Source: Siphonodentalium dalli (taxonomy: Eukaryota > Mollusca > Scaphopoda > Gadilida > Siphonodentaliidae). Taken from it: a DNA stretch of 64,000 nt. A program made the translations under genes and the position numbers. The notes below the pieces were generated by a model. It was not told the DNA's origin. It searched no databases and worked only from the letters and a program-made list of their open reading frames with translations. The stretch lies in the NCBI GenBank assembly GCA_032622095.1, contig CP136068.1, positions 154,901,151 to 154,965,150 of the forward strand. The letters run 5' to 3'. This document shows positions 53,001-62,812 of the stretch, piece after piece (the first letter of the stretch is position 1; each line of letters opens with the position of its first letter).

Positions 53001-55464
53001 CTCGGGGTGGCACCCTCCGGGGGTGATGTGTCGGGGTGGGGATGTTTCTAGGTGGTATCTGGGCGGGCCACCCACCCATGCCGTCAAATCGGTCGAAATC
53101 CTTACCGTTCTCGAAAATGGTCCATACCCCATTTTCACCCCCTCGGGGTGGCACCCTCCGGGGTGATGGGTGGGGGTGGGGTGTTTCTATGTGGTATTTG
53201 GGGCGGGCCACCCACCCATGCCGTCATATCGGTCGAAATCCTTACCGTTCTCGAAAATGGTCCATACCCCCATTTTCACCCCCTCGGGGTGGCACCCTCC
53301 GGGGGTGATGGGTGGGGGACGGGGGTGTTTCTAGGTGGTATTTGGGGCGGGCCACCCACCCATGCCGTCAAATCGGTCGAAATCCTTACCGTTCTCGAAA
53401 ATGGTCCATACCCCATTTTCACCCCCTCGGGGTGGCACCCCCCGGGGGTGATGGGTGGGGGGTGGAGTGTTTCTAGGTGGTATCTGGGGCGGGCCACCCA
53501 GCCATGCCGTCAAATCGGTCAAAATCCTTACCGTTCTCGAAAATGGTCCATACCCCATTTTCACCCCCTCGGGGTGGCACCCTCCGGGGGTGATGGGTGG
53601 GGGAAGGGGGTGTTTCTAGGTGGTATTTGGGGCGGGCCACCCACCCATGCCGTCAAATCGGTCGAAATCCTTACCGTTCTCGAAAATGGTCCATACCCCG
53701 TTTTCACCCCCTCGGGTGGCACCCCCCGGGGGTGATGGGTGGGGGTGGGGTGTTTCTAGGTGGTATTTGGGGCGGGCCACCCACCCATGCCGTCAAATCG
53801 GTCGAAATCCTTACCGTTCTCGAAAATGGTCCATACCCCATTTTCACCCCCTCGGGGTGGCACCCTCCGGGGGTGATGGGTGGGGATGGGGTGTTTCTAG
53901 GTGGTATTTGGGGCGGGCCACCCACCCATGCCGTCAAATCGGTCGAAATTCTTACCGTTCTCGAAAATGGTCCATACCCCATTTTCACCCCCTCGGGGTG
54001 GCACCCTCCGGGGTGATGGGTTGGGGGTGGGGTGTTTCTAGGTGGTATTTGGGGAGGGCCACCCTCCCATGCCGTCAAATCGGTCGAAATCCTTACCGTT
54101 CTCGAAAATGGTCCATACCCCATTTTCACCCCCTCGGGGTGGCACCCCCGGCGGTGATGGGGTGTTTCTAGGTGGTATTTGGGGCGGGCCACCCATCCAT
54201 GCCGTCAAATTGGTCGAAATCCTTACCGTTCTCGAAAATGGTCCATACCCCATTTTCACCCCCTCGGGGTGGCACCCCCCGGGGTGATGGGTGGGGGGTG
54301 GAGTGTTTCTAGGTGGTATTTGGGGCGGGCCACCCACCCATGCCGTCAAATCGGTCAAAATCCTTACCGTTCTCGAAAATGGTCCATACCCCATTTTCAC
54401 CCCCTCGGGGTGGCACCCTCCGGGGTGATGGGTGGGGGAAGGGGGTGTTTCTAGGTGGTATTTGGGGCGGGCCACCCACCCATGCCGTCAAATCGGTCGA
54501 AATCCTTACCGTTCTCGAAAATGGTCCATACCCCGTTTTCACCCCCTCGGGTGGCACCCCCCGGGGGTGATGGGTGGGGGTGGGGTGTTTCTAGGTGGTA
54601 TTTGGGGCGGGCCACCCACCCATGCCGTCAAATCGGTCGAAATCCTTACCGTTCTCGAAAATGGTCCATACCCCATTTTCACCCCCTCGGGGTGGCACCC
54701 TCCGGGGGTGATGGGTGGGGATGGGGTGTTTCTAGGTGGTATTTGGGGCGGGCCACCCACCCATGCCGTCAAATCGGTCGAAATTCTTACCGTTCTCGAA
54801 AATGGTCCATACCCCATTTTCACCCCCTCGGGGTGGCACCCTCCGGGGTGATGGGTTGGGGGTGGGGGTGTTTCTAGGTGGTATTTGGGGAGGGCCACCC
54901 TCCCATGCCGTCAAATCGGTCGAAATCCTTACCGTTCTCGAAAATGGTCCATACCCCATTTTCACCCCCTCGGGGTGGCACCCCCGGCGGTGATGGGGTG
55001 TTTCTAGGTGGTATTTGGGGCGGGCCACCCATCCATGCCGTCAAATTGGTCGAAATCCTTACCGTTCTCGAAAATGGTCCATACCCCATTTTCACCCCCT
55101 CGGGGTGGCACCCCCGGGAGTGATGGGTGGGGGTGGGGGTGTTTCTAGGTGGTATTTGGGGCGGGCCACCCACCCATGCCGTCAAATCGGTCGAAATCCT
55201 TACCGTTCTCGAAAATGGTCCATACCCCATTTTCACCCCCTCGGGGTGGCACCCTCCGGGGGTGATGGGTGGGGGTGTTTCTAGGTGGTATTTGGGGCGG
55301 GCCACCCACCCATGCCGTCAAATCGGTCGAAATCCTTACCGTTCTCAAAAATGGTCCATACCCCATTTTCACCCCCGGGGGTGATGGGTGGGGGGTCGGG
55401 GTGTTTCTAGTCGGTATTTGGGGCGGGCCACCCAACCATGGCGTCAAATCGGTCGAAAGCGACA
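50088..55464 (-). repeat. Element D inverted arm (~141 bp units, about 38 copies)
   Basis: The forward-arm unit in reverse complement: gtttctaggtggtatttggg, gcgggccacccacccatgcc, gtcaaatcggtcgaaatcc, ttaccgttctcgaaaatggt, ccataccccattttcacccc. It is more homogeneous than the forward arm. Variation is concentrated in the G-rich tract around gatgggtggggg. Confidence 0.95.
53500..55115 (-). repeat. ~835 bp (six-unit) duplication inside the inverted arm of D
   Basis: Six consecutive units at about 53500-54280 recur in the same order at about 54335-55115. Shared private variants are the gggggaagggggtg unit, the cataccccgttttc unit, gggatggggtg, aaattcttaccg, ggggagggccaccctccc and the short cccccggcggtgatgggg unit. 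The copies differ by a base or two in G-runs. Confidence 0.85.
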
Positions 55465-55612
55465 TTTTTGAAAATAAGGAATAAGGAATAGGGAATAAGT
55501 TCCAATTGTCATGTCTGTCATGTGCGTGTTATCACGACAGGCAAGTAAATTTGTATAATGTCAGTCTATAATTATATCATGTATATCTACGAATAATATA
55601 ATGTCAGGTATA

Positions 55613-55940
55613 TTACTTGTTGTATATGTATAATTGGTCACTTGTATATTTGCGAATACTGAGTGTATCTATTTCCAATATTCCCTTAAAGATAGCTTCA
55701 GGTACACACACACGCGTTTTAAGACGCCCAAATTTTCCAATGCTATAAGTCCATAAAATTTGCTCAGATTTGGAAATTCCCAGTAATAAGCGGGAATATA
55801 TTTCTCTCGTAAATCCTGAATTTTTTTGCATTCAATGACGTGGTGATATTCATCACCCACCCCATTACCACATGCAGAGCAAATACTCACATATTCACTC
55901 GTAATCAATTTTGAGAAAATTCCACCGACACATATGTGCC
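55613..55940 (-). pseudogene. Non-LTR retrotransposon ORF2 3' fragment (reverse transcriptase C-terminal region)
   Basis: On the minus strand an ~85-residue frame (through 55669-55908, open a little further upstream) carries the cysteine/histidine cluster C-x2-C-x8-H-x4-C (CSACG...DEYHHVIEC). It is followed by a KIQDLREKYIPAYYW stretch and an FPNLSKFYGLIALEN stretch. This arrangement is typical of the region after the reverse transcriptase domain in invertebrate LINE-type elements. Residues continuing the family pattern run on in a second frame to 55613, suggesting a frameshift near the end. The polymerase domain is absent, so this is a truncated relic. Confidence 0.55.
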
Positions 55941-55985
55941 ATGTGTCATTTCTTCACAATTTCGTTTAAGATCAAAATTAAAACA
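55938..55985. repeat. Third copy of the element C terminal motif
   Basis: atgtgtcatttcttcacaat, tcgtttaagatcaaaatt matches the outer end of element C on the left (44137-44185, same orientation) and right (47015-47060, opposite orientation). It is contiguous with the retrotransposon relic, as is the right-hand copy near 47061-47125. Confidence 0.7.
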
Positions 55986-55989
55986 TTTT

Positions 55990-57002
55990 CAACTCATTGG
56001 GAGTAATTTCCAAAAATATCTAAATTATAATTTTAGCATGAAATAAAATCTTACATTTGTGGGGTACGTTCTAAATATTTTCAATATTCCATTAAACCGC
56101 CCAGGATACAGATTCCACCTAAATATATATGTCATTAAAATGAGGAGCAATTTGTCTCCGAAAAATTGGGACCTTGGTCATCAGTATATTTAGCATCGAA
56201 CCTTCTTTAATATGCCTAGCAGAGATCCGTCCCTTTCTTTTGACATCCATACATTTATGTATACCGCCTTCATTATGTGGGGAAATAAATAAATGATGGA
56301 TATGTTGTAAGCCATTAATACTTTCACTAGACTTATGTTGACAAACGGAAAGGCCTTATGGTAGGTGTAATTTTCGTTGACCCGGACAGATGTGTCACCT
56401 TGTCAGGCAACCACTTAACTGTATTGGTTAACCTATAACAGAATATGGATGCATATTCTGGCACCATATATGATTTTCTCAGAATAACTGCCTGCAAAAT
56501 ATATCATGCTGACGACGTACGTCTTAGTCGATAACCATACTGACATTTCTTTCAACATTGTCAACTTTACAATAGCCGCATCGCGACACCATAACAATGA
56601 GATCGTTGAATTTAATGACGCACGAAAACTGAAGACACGCTTCAATTTTACTTATAAAACAATTGCCGCCTCGGAGAGAGAGAGAATACGGCGGGATAAG
56701 TATCTATCGATAACAAAAGGCAGATGCGCAGCTGGGTATTAAATTGACTTCAGTTCAAAGTCAAGTCTTCTCGACTAGTACTGCGTGTGTCATGCTCTCG
56801 TTGGAGAGCTTTAAACTTTGAATGTTCTGGTCAGGTCAATATATTTGCACAAATTGGAAGTGTTATTTTGCCCTGCCCACCTCTTTCTTTTTCTCTCCCG
56901 GGTATTCATTGCAGTGAATGGTTGTCTTTGTGTTTGTTTAGCTCTCCGATATATTGTTTAATGATTGATCCGCTGCGATCGGTTGTGTCGCACTATAATC
57001 TG
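55990..57002. other. Noncoding sequence, nothing recognised
   Basis: Several short open frames exist (for example 56506-56742), but none has recognisable motifs. No RNA gene or repeat was identified. Confidence 0.45.
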
Positions 57003-57078
57003 TTGATTGTGAACCAGGTCTGGATCACATTAGTATTATGTCGATTGTGAACCAGGTCTGGATCACATTAGTATTATG
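57003..57078 (+). repeat. 38 bp tandem duplication (two copies)
   Basis: gattgtgaaccaggtctgga, tcacattagtattatg occurs twice head to tail with a 38 bp period and one substitution in the joining bases. Confidence 0.9.
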
Positions 57079-57461
57079 TTGACACCATAGACTTTTCTGT
57101 TTAGTGTTTAGTGCATGTACTGAACTACCGACGCGGTGCGTGTTCCAAGATAATCTAGTAAGTTTTCAGGATAGATTCTATCTTCCTAAATACGTTTTAT
57201 ATAGTTTCTGTGGTACAAAATAATTAATATGAGTCACAAACACATGTCCTGAACCGCTACTGTGAATTAATATTGATTTTTATATCGATAGTTTACTATT
57301 TTAGAATAGACTAGGTAGAGATAGACTTCTGCCCTTGCTACGGTCCAAACATTTCCACGAACCGTGAACTGTCTGAAATTGACCCTTACCAAAAACTGCT
57401 AACCTAAAACCACATTAGATCTAAGCGGATTTCTAATCTGATTGCCAACGTAGAACTAATG

Positions 57462-58225
57462 TAGAATAAAAGGCCGCTCGGCCACAGTGTCCCCCGAACC
57501 GGTGGCTTCATTTGGAGCGGAGGCTTTGTAGAAGTATAATATGGATAAGACACTTGTGCATTGTCTCATCACTGACATGCATACAAATAACCAAATCTTA
57601 AAAAAAACTCTTAAAGTCAAAATATAACCTCAAATTGGCACAAAATGAAGAAAATTACAAGAAAAATTGAATTTTCGAAGTCGAAAAGCCCATAACTCTG
57701 AGAAAAATCATCGGATCAAACTCAAATTCGAACTTGACCTGTATCTTGATATGACTGATCCACATAAAAGCGGTATTTGCAATTAAAGGATCCATACTTG
57801 AGATATCATCCGGAAACCGAAAAAGTGAGAACTTTTCTAAGTCAAAACAGTCGAAAAAGGGCCACAACTCTCGCAAAAATTCGAACTTGACCTGCACATA
57901 GGGCTGATAAACTCACATACCAAATTTGGTTCAGATATGATCACACAAACTGAAGTTATCATCCGGAAACCAGAAAATTATCAGTTTCTAAGTAAAAAAA
58001 AAGGGCCATAACTCTCGCAAAAATGGGCGGAGCAAACCCATATTCGAACTTGACCTGTATTTTGGTCTGATAATCTCACTTATGAAATTTGCTTTTGATC
58101 TAATAACCGAAACTAAAGTTATCATCCCGAAACCATTTCCGGACGGACGGATCGACGGACACACGGATGGACACCGGCTATTTTAATAATCCCCCGAAAT
58201 CTTTTTTTCGGGGGACAACTAATGT
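57462..58225 (+). mobile_element. Tandem-unit/ACGG element with cccccgaaa hairpin
   Basis: The 5' region aaaaggccgctcggccac, agtgtcccccgaaccgg is followed by about three diverged ~150-170 bp units. Each has a gggccataactct-like start, ttcgaacttgacctgtat, and agttatcatccggaaacc. Then come a ggacggacgg run (58141-58170) and the hairpin cccccgaaa...tttcggggg (58191-58214). The gtcccccgaa motif near the 5' end is the inverse of ttcgggggac at the 3' end. The layout matches the copy at 45.4-46.1 kb although the hairpin sequence differs. I infer a pearl/Helentron-like non-autonomous element. Confidence 0.65.
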
Positions 58226-58333
58226 TGTAATTTAACTGTCAAAAGTGAGATGGGCGGAGCTTAAAAACTAACATATTGCACATGTGGTCAGGTTAGCGGA
58301 TATGCACAGTAGTTATACGTTGGAAAATTCCCA

Positions 58334-58487
58334 ACCAAATTTCTAACGTAGAACTAACGTGCAAATTTGCTAACATAAAGCATATGTGCAATTTTATAGC
58401 TCTTAAGAGCTATAAAATTGCACATATGCTTTAATATGTTAGCAAATTAGCATGTTAGTTCTATGTTAGTAAATTCCACATCAGGAA
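58334..58487. mobile_element. ~150 bp palindromic element with 58 bp perfect core
   Basis: A perfect 29 bp per arm palindrome at 58376-58433 centres on gagctctt/aagagctc-like sequence (tagctcttaagagcta). Weaker pairing extends outward through ttgctaaca/tgttagcaa and ctaacgtagaactaacgt/ acatagaactaacatg-like tracts. It probably is a MITE or snapback. A related fragment (ccaacgtagaactaatgtag) lies at about 57445-57465. Confidence 0.75.
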
Positions 58488-59500
58488 TGTATAAAAATGC
58501 CACATGTGCAGGCAGGTTATCAAATTAACTTTAAAGTAATTATACATACGTCCAGCTGGGTAACAATTTGTAAAAAAAAAAAAAAAACACACAAACACAA
58601 ACAATATATCAGACGGTATTGCTTTTAAAAACTATATAAATACATAAAATATACATCACATACACTGCATTAAAATGTTCATGTTAACTGCTCTTCATGG
58701 AATATTCCAAATAACTGTAAAAATCACTTCGATGAAACAATGAAAACTGCCATAAATTGTTTATTTCCTACAATTCATTCATTTTGTAAATAGATTCGCA
58801 CATTTTTTCTGTCTAATTACTAACTAGAATCAATAAACAATAGCATAATTTAGTTTATTTGATGTGATGGTCCATCATTATTTATTCTAGAAATATGATT
58901 GATAATATTTGAAAATAAAATTTAAATCAACTTTAATATACATGTAGTCTACCTGGTTGATAAATTAGATATTATAACCCGCAGTAAAGGCACACAAGAG
59001 ACCACATGCCCTTAAAACTTGCCATGGTGTGCGAATGAGATATGAAAACTGACAAATTATTCTATATATTATACATGAATGAATAACTGAATAACTATAA
59101 ATTAACCCTTAATTTAAATGTAACAAGACAGTCAATGACTGTGGGGTCGCTCACCAGACTGCAAAGACTGATAAGACTGGGACTCTGGAGACCAAAACAG
59201 TGAGCACTTTTCATAATCACTTTAAAAGAAGTAGATTTAAACAGGATATGTGGCTAAAGAGACTTCAAGTATGTAGCTTGGTAAAAAACCACCTTGAAAT
59301 TGCCAACTGTACACTACTGATCACCCCCCTCCTCCAGCTCAACAAGTCCCCTCCCGACCGGGATTCAGACTCCCAAGTCTTAGGTTGGAATTTCACAACC
59401 GACACCTCAAACTTTCTCAATTGTTGGAAATTTCCAATCTCACAAGCGCCTTTTTCTAAAACCATTTAAACATGTTTGAAGCCCAATTATCCATGGACCC
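58488..59500. other. AT-rich noncoding sequence
   Basis: Contains an A-run at about 58571-58586 followed by cacacaaacacaaac, otherwise no supportable feature. The frame at 59200-59469 is unconvincing. Confidence 0.45.
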
Positions 59501-60110
59501 AAAACACAATACATGTATGTCAGACCAATCAGTCAGGTGGTTCCAAGGTAGATGTTTTAATGAATTTGGTATTTCTATGATTTTATTGGACACAAAAGTG
59601 TTAACTCCCCATAGACTGCCATTTCTTGACAGGTTGACCTCATTTTAACAAATCTGTATCTCAGTCACTAAAGGATCTTCCTGATTCCTCCATACTATAT
59701 GTAAGCTAAATAGTCCAAAATCCCTTGAGAAGACATTTTAAGAATTACTATAGAGACATATAGTTATGTCCCTGGTCCCACCCTTTTAACCTGGTGACCC
59801 CATCTGACTAAATTTGAATCCCAGACACCAAAGAACCCTTCATACATATCATAAATATCAGTCAAATAGACCTGATGGTCCTTGTGAAGGAAGCATATTA
59901 AGAGGGAAACTGTCCTTCGCTTGGCCCCTATTTGACCAGGTGACCCCATTAACAAAATCTGAATTGCAGTCAAGGAAGAACATTCCATTCTATATAAGCC
60001 AACTAGTTCTTGCAAACATATTTTAAGAATTACTATGTAGTGAAATAGTTAAGTCTCTTGCTCTGCCCTTATTTGACTTTGTGATCACATTTTCACAAAT
60101 CTGATAAGGA
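59500..60110 (+). repeat. Old diverged copies of the 'gttatggccctgg' tandem unit
   Basis: Two to three ~150 bp units resemble the array at 61.6-62.3 kb: tagttatgtccctggtcc, ggtgaccccatctgac, atttgaatcccag; then ttggcccctatttgaccagg and ctctgcccttatttgac. More decayed and without a tetranucleotide run. Confidence 0.55.
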
Positions 60111-61225
60111 TACAAATTAAGTTTCCCAGTTGAAGTTGGTGATATTCACCCATTGGGCACCTCATTTATGAATTTTATCTTCTGCAAATTAGGGGATATA
60201 GAAACTTCCTAGAAGGGAAATTTAACTAACAACAATGTATATTTGATACTATAGATACTTCCCAGAAGATGAGGCCTAAGCAGAATGAGGTCGTCAGAGG
60301 GTGAATTTGGTGATGCTAGCCTGCTGTGCCGGATAGCATCACAAAAAGCGTGTCTGTTCCTACATTGCGTATGCCTGGCCTCAAGCAACACAATGTATTA
60401 TACAACAAGCCTTGAAATAGTGTGATAGTGTGTCTGTCATTTGCAGAGTGAGGTCCCCATAGGGTGAATTTAGTGACGCTAAATTCACCCTCTGTGGACC
60501 TCATTCTGATAAAGTCCTCAACTGCTATGGAAGACCTAGAATAAAATTGAATTTCCCCAGTTGAAGTTGGTGATGTTCACCCATTGGGCCCCTCAATTAT
60601 GAATTTTATCTTCTGCAAATTAGGGGATATAGAAACTTCCTAGAGGGGAAATTTAACTAACAACAATGTTAATTTGATACTATAGATACTTCCCAGAAGA
60701 TGAGGCCTAAGCAGAATGAGGTCCCCAAATGGTGAATTTGGTGATGCTAGCCTTGAATCAAGCTTTGAAATAGTCTGTCTGTTATTTGCAGAATGAGGTA
60801 CCCAGAGGGTGAATTTAGTGAGGCTATCCTGCACAGCGGGCTAGTATCACTAAATTCACCCTCTGGGGACCTCATTCTGATAAGGCCCTCAACTGCTATG
60901 GAAGACCTAGAATAAGATTGAAGTTCCCCAGTTGAAATTGGTGATGTTCACCCATTGGGCACCTCAATCATGAATTTTATCTTCTGCAAATTAAGGGATA
61001 CAGAAACTTCCTAGAAGGGAAATTTAACTAACAACAATGTAAATTTGATACTATAGATACTTCCCAGAAGATGAGGCCTAAGCAGAATGAGATCTTGAGA
61101 CTCTAGATACTTCCCAGAAGATGAGGCCTAAGCGGAATAAGGTTCTCAGAGGGTGTATTTGGGTATGCTAGCCTGCTGTGTAGGATAGCGTCACTAAATT
61201 CACCCTCTGTGAACCTCATTCTACA
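60111..61225 (+). repeat. Three-unit tandem repeat (~370-430 bp) containing hairpins
   Basis: Units start at about 60111, 60541 and 60911 with a cccagttgaagttggtgat-like tract. Each has attgggcacctca, ttttatcttctgcaaatta, gggatatagaaacttcctag, ttaactaacaacaatgt and gatacttcccagaagatgag. Each then carries a cagaatgaggt/agggtgaatttagtg segment folding against cactaaattcaccct/acctcattctg. Frames inside are not credible. Confidence 0.8.
60444..60508. other. Hairpin in tandem unit 1 (65 bp)
   Basis: gaggtccccatagggtgaat, ttag pairs with ctaa, attcaccctctgtggacctc around a short loop. Longer homologous hairpins with an extra gctagcctgctgtg/ggatagc insert lie at 60789-60879 and 61133-61223. Confidence 0.8.
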
Positions 61226-61594
61226 AATGCCAGGCACTCTTTGAGAAAATGAAATTAATCTGATTTTAATGACCACTGAGTGATAATATAAACAACAAGG
61301 GTGCTTCATTGATAACACCATTAATCTCATTTAAATTATGGATGACATGAATACACTCCCTGGGGAAGCTCTCTTTATCTCTCTATCTGCCTTGCCATGT
61401 GTCATGTCTATCAGTTCATAGGAAAGTTGCCTTGTAATGGGAATTTAAATAAATATACATTATTTACCTGTGAGTTAGGATATGAGATAGGGTGGAATGC
61501 TGTTGGTTGGGGTGGGGTTCTGGGTCATGTGGGCGGGGTGATATTTTTTGTTTGTATGTTAAATTGATCAAGGAGTTCCTGAATTTTTTGGGGA

Positions 61595-62372
61595 ATTATG
61601 GCCCTGGCTCCACCACTATTTGACCCAGTGACCCCATTTGAACAAATCTGAACCCCAGTCATTCAATGACCCCACATACCAAATATAAACTAAATCGGCT
61701 TAATGGTTATTGACAAGAAGTCGTTATAAGAATTACCAAGGAGGAATATAGTTATGGCCCTGGTTTCGCAACTGTTTGACACAGTGACCTCATTTGAACA
61801 AATATTAATGACAGTCACCTAGGGAACATCCACCCCAAATATGATCAAAATGCAAAAATGTAATGGTTTGGTTTTTAGAGTTATGTCCCTGGCTCTGCCC
61901 CTAATTGACCCAGTGGCCCAATTTGAACAAATCTGATTCCCAGTCACCCAATGTCCCTCAGTACCAAATATAAGCTTATTCGGCCCAATATTTTTGTAGA
62001 AGAAGTCATTGTAAGAATTACTATGAGTTATGGCCCTGGTTTCTCAACTAATTGACCGGGTGACCTCATTTGAACAAATCTGAACACCAGTCACCCAAGG
62101 ACCCTCCATACCAAATATTAGCTAAATCGGCACAATGGTTATGGACAAGAAGTTGTTGTAAGAATTACTGTGGAGGAATAGAATTATGGCCCTGGTTTCG
62201 CAACTATTTGACCCAGTGACCTCATTTGAACAAATCTGAATGAGAGTCACCTAGGGAACATCCACACCAAATATGAACCAATTTGGTATGATGGTTTCAG
62301 AGGAGAAGATGTTTAAAAAAAAAGTTGACGGACAGACAGACAGACGGACAGACGGACGGACGTACCTACATT
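61595..62372 (+). mobile_element. Five-unit ~150 bp tandem array ending in ACGG/ACAG run
   Basis: Units begin with gttatggccctggtttcgca or similar at about 61595, 61750, 61880, 62027 and 62183. They contain tttgacccagtgacc, catttgaacaaatctgaa, cagtcacc, a ccaaatat tract and gtaagaattact. The array ends in gacagacagacagacggaca, ggacggacgt (62328-62363). Same architecture as the elements at 45.4 and 57.5 kb, but no terminal hairpin is evident. It directly abuts the ttgggta repeats downstream. Confidence 0.6.
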
Positions 62373-62379
62373 TGAACAT

Positions 62380-62645
62380 TTGTTGGGTAGTCCAAAAAAA
62401 CCCTTGTTGGTTACTTACTGTTGGGTACTTAAAAACAGTTCTTACGAAAGGTCAGTTATTGGGTATGTGTCCGTCCGGGTTTTATTGGGTATTAGTCCAT
62501 TTGAATTTCTTACAAGAGCACACTTGATGGGTTGTTGTCCGGACAACATACGATTGTGCATTTATTGGGTAGTCCAAAAAAACCCTTGTTGGTTACTTAC
62601 CGTTTGGTATTGGGATGTGTCCAAGAAACTTTGTTGGGTAATCTG
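62380..62645 (+). repeat. TTGGGTA-rich region with a ~42 bp duplication
   Basis: ttgggtagtccaaaaaaacc, cttgttggttacttac is present at about 62382-62420 and again at about 62565-62603 with few differences. ttgggta-like motifs recur several times in between. It recalls the ttgggta/acccaa motif region at 5.4-5.7 kb. Confidence 0.7.
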
Positions 62646-62749
62646 ATCATTGTTGTGTACTGAACCACCTTCCATGGACAGATTTGTAACATTTTCTATG
62701 GACAATCTATTGCATGATATATTTAAAGGATGCCAGCTGTGCTTCAGTG

Positions 62750-62812
62750 TTCATCAGATCAACCTGACATTAAGCAACATTGAGAGTGGTTAGTACTTGT
62801 TTGGGTGACCCA
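62750..62812 (+). pseudogene. 5S rRNA-like fragment (pseudogene or 5S-derived SINE head)
   Basis: ttcatcagatcaacctgaca, ttaagcaacattgagagtgg, ttagtacttgtttgggtgac, c aligns with the central to 3' part of animal 5S rRNA. The shared part covers the internal promoter region: GATCACCGAAGTTAAGC, then AACATTGGGCGCGGTTAGTA, then CTTGGATGGGTGACC. About 80% of positions agree. The 5' third and the last ~25 bases of 5S are not recognisable. Downstream cactactagcagcc does not continue 5S. Probably a decayed pseudogene or the head of a 5S-derived SINE. Confidence 0.65.

Larger units (their letters stand above)
47917..55530. mobile_element. 7.6 kb palindromic satellite element D
   Basis: Two inverted tandem arms of a ~141 bp GC-rich unit, about 13 forward and 38 reverse, are bounded by the same ~60 bp flank in opposite orientation. 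The left flank reads acatgacaattggaactta, ttccctattccttattcc, aaaaatgtcg (47929-47984); its reverse complement is at 55465-55524. A ~275 bp unrelated centre separates the arms. No transposase is seen. The inverted flanks show that the array was bounded as one foldback unit and that the arms are unequal in copy number. Confidence 0.85.

Noticed and set aside
47958-55484. Overlapping Pro/Gly-rich frames resembling collagen- or silk-like proteins
   Set aside because: They arise from the GC-rich 141 bp unit in several frames and both orientations, with frameshifts at each length change in the C or G run.
59330-59400. Possible tRNA B box on the minus strand (gagtctgaatccc)
   Set aside because: Weak match to the B-box consensus and no A box at the expected distance.
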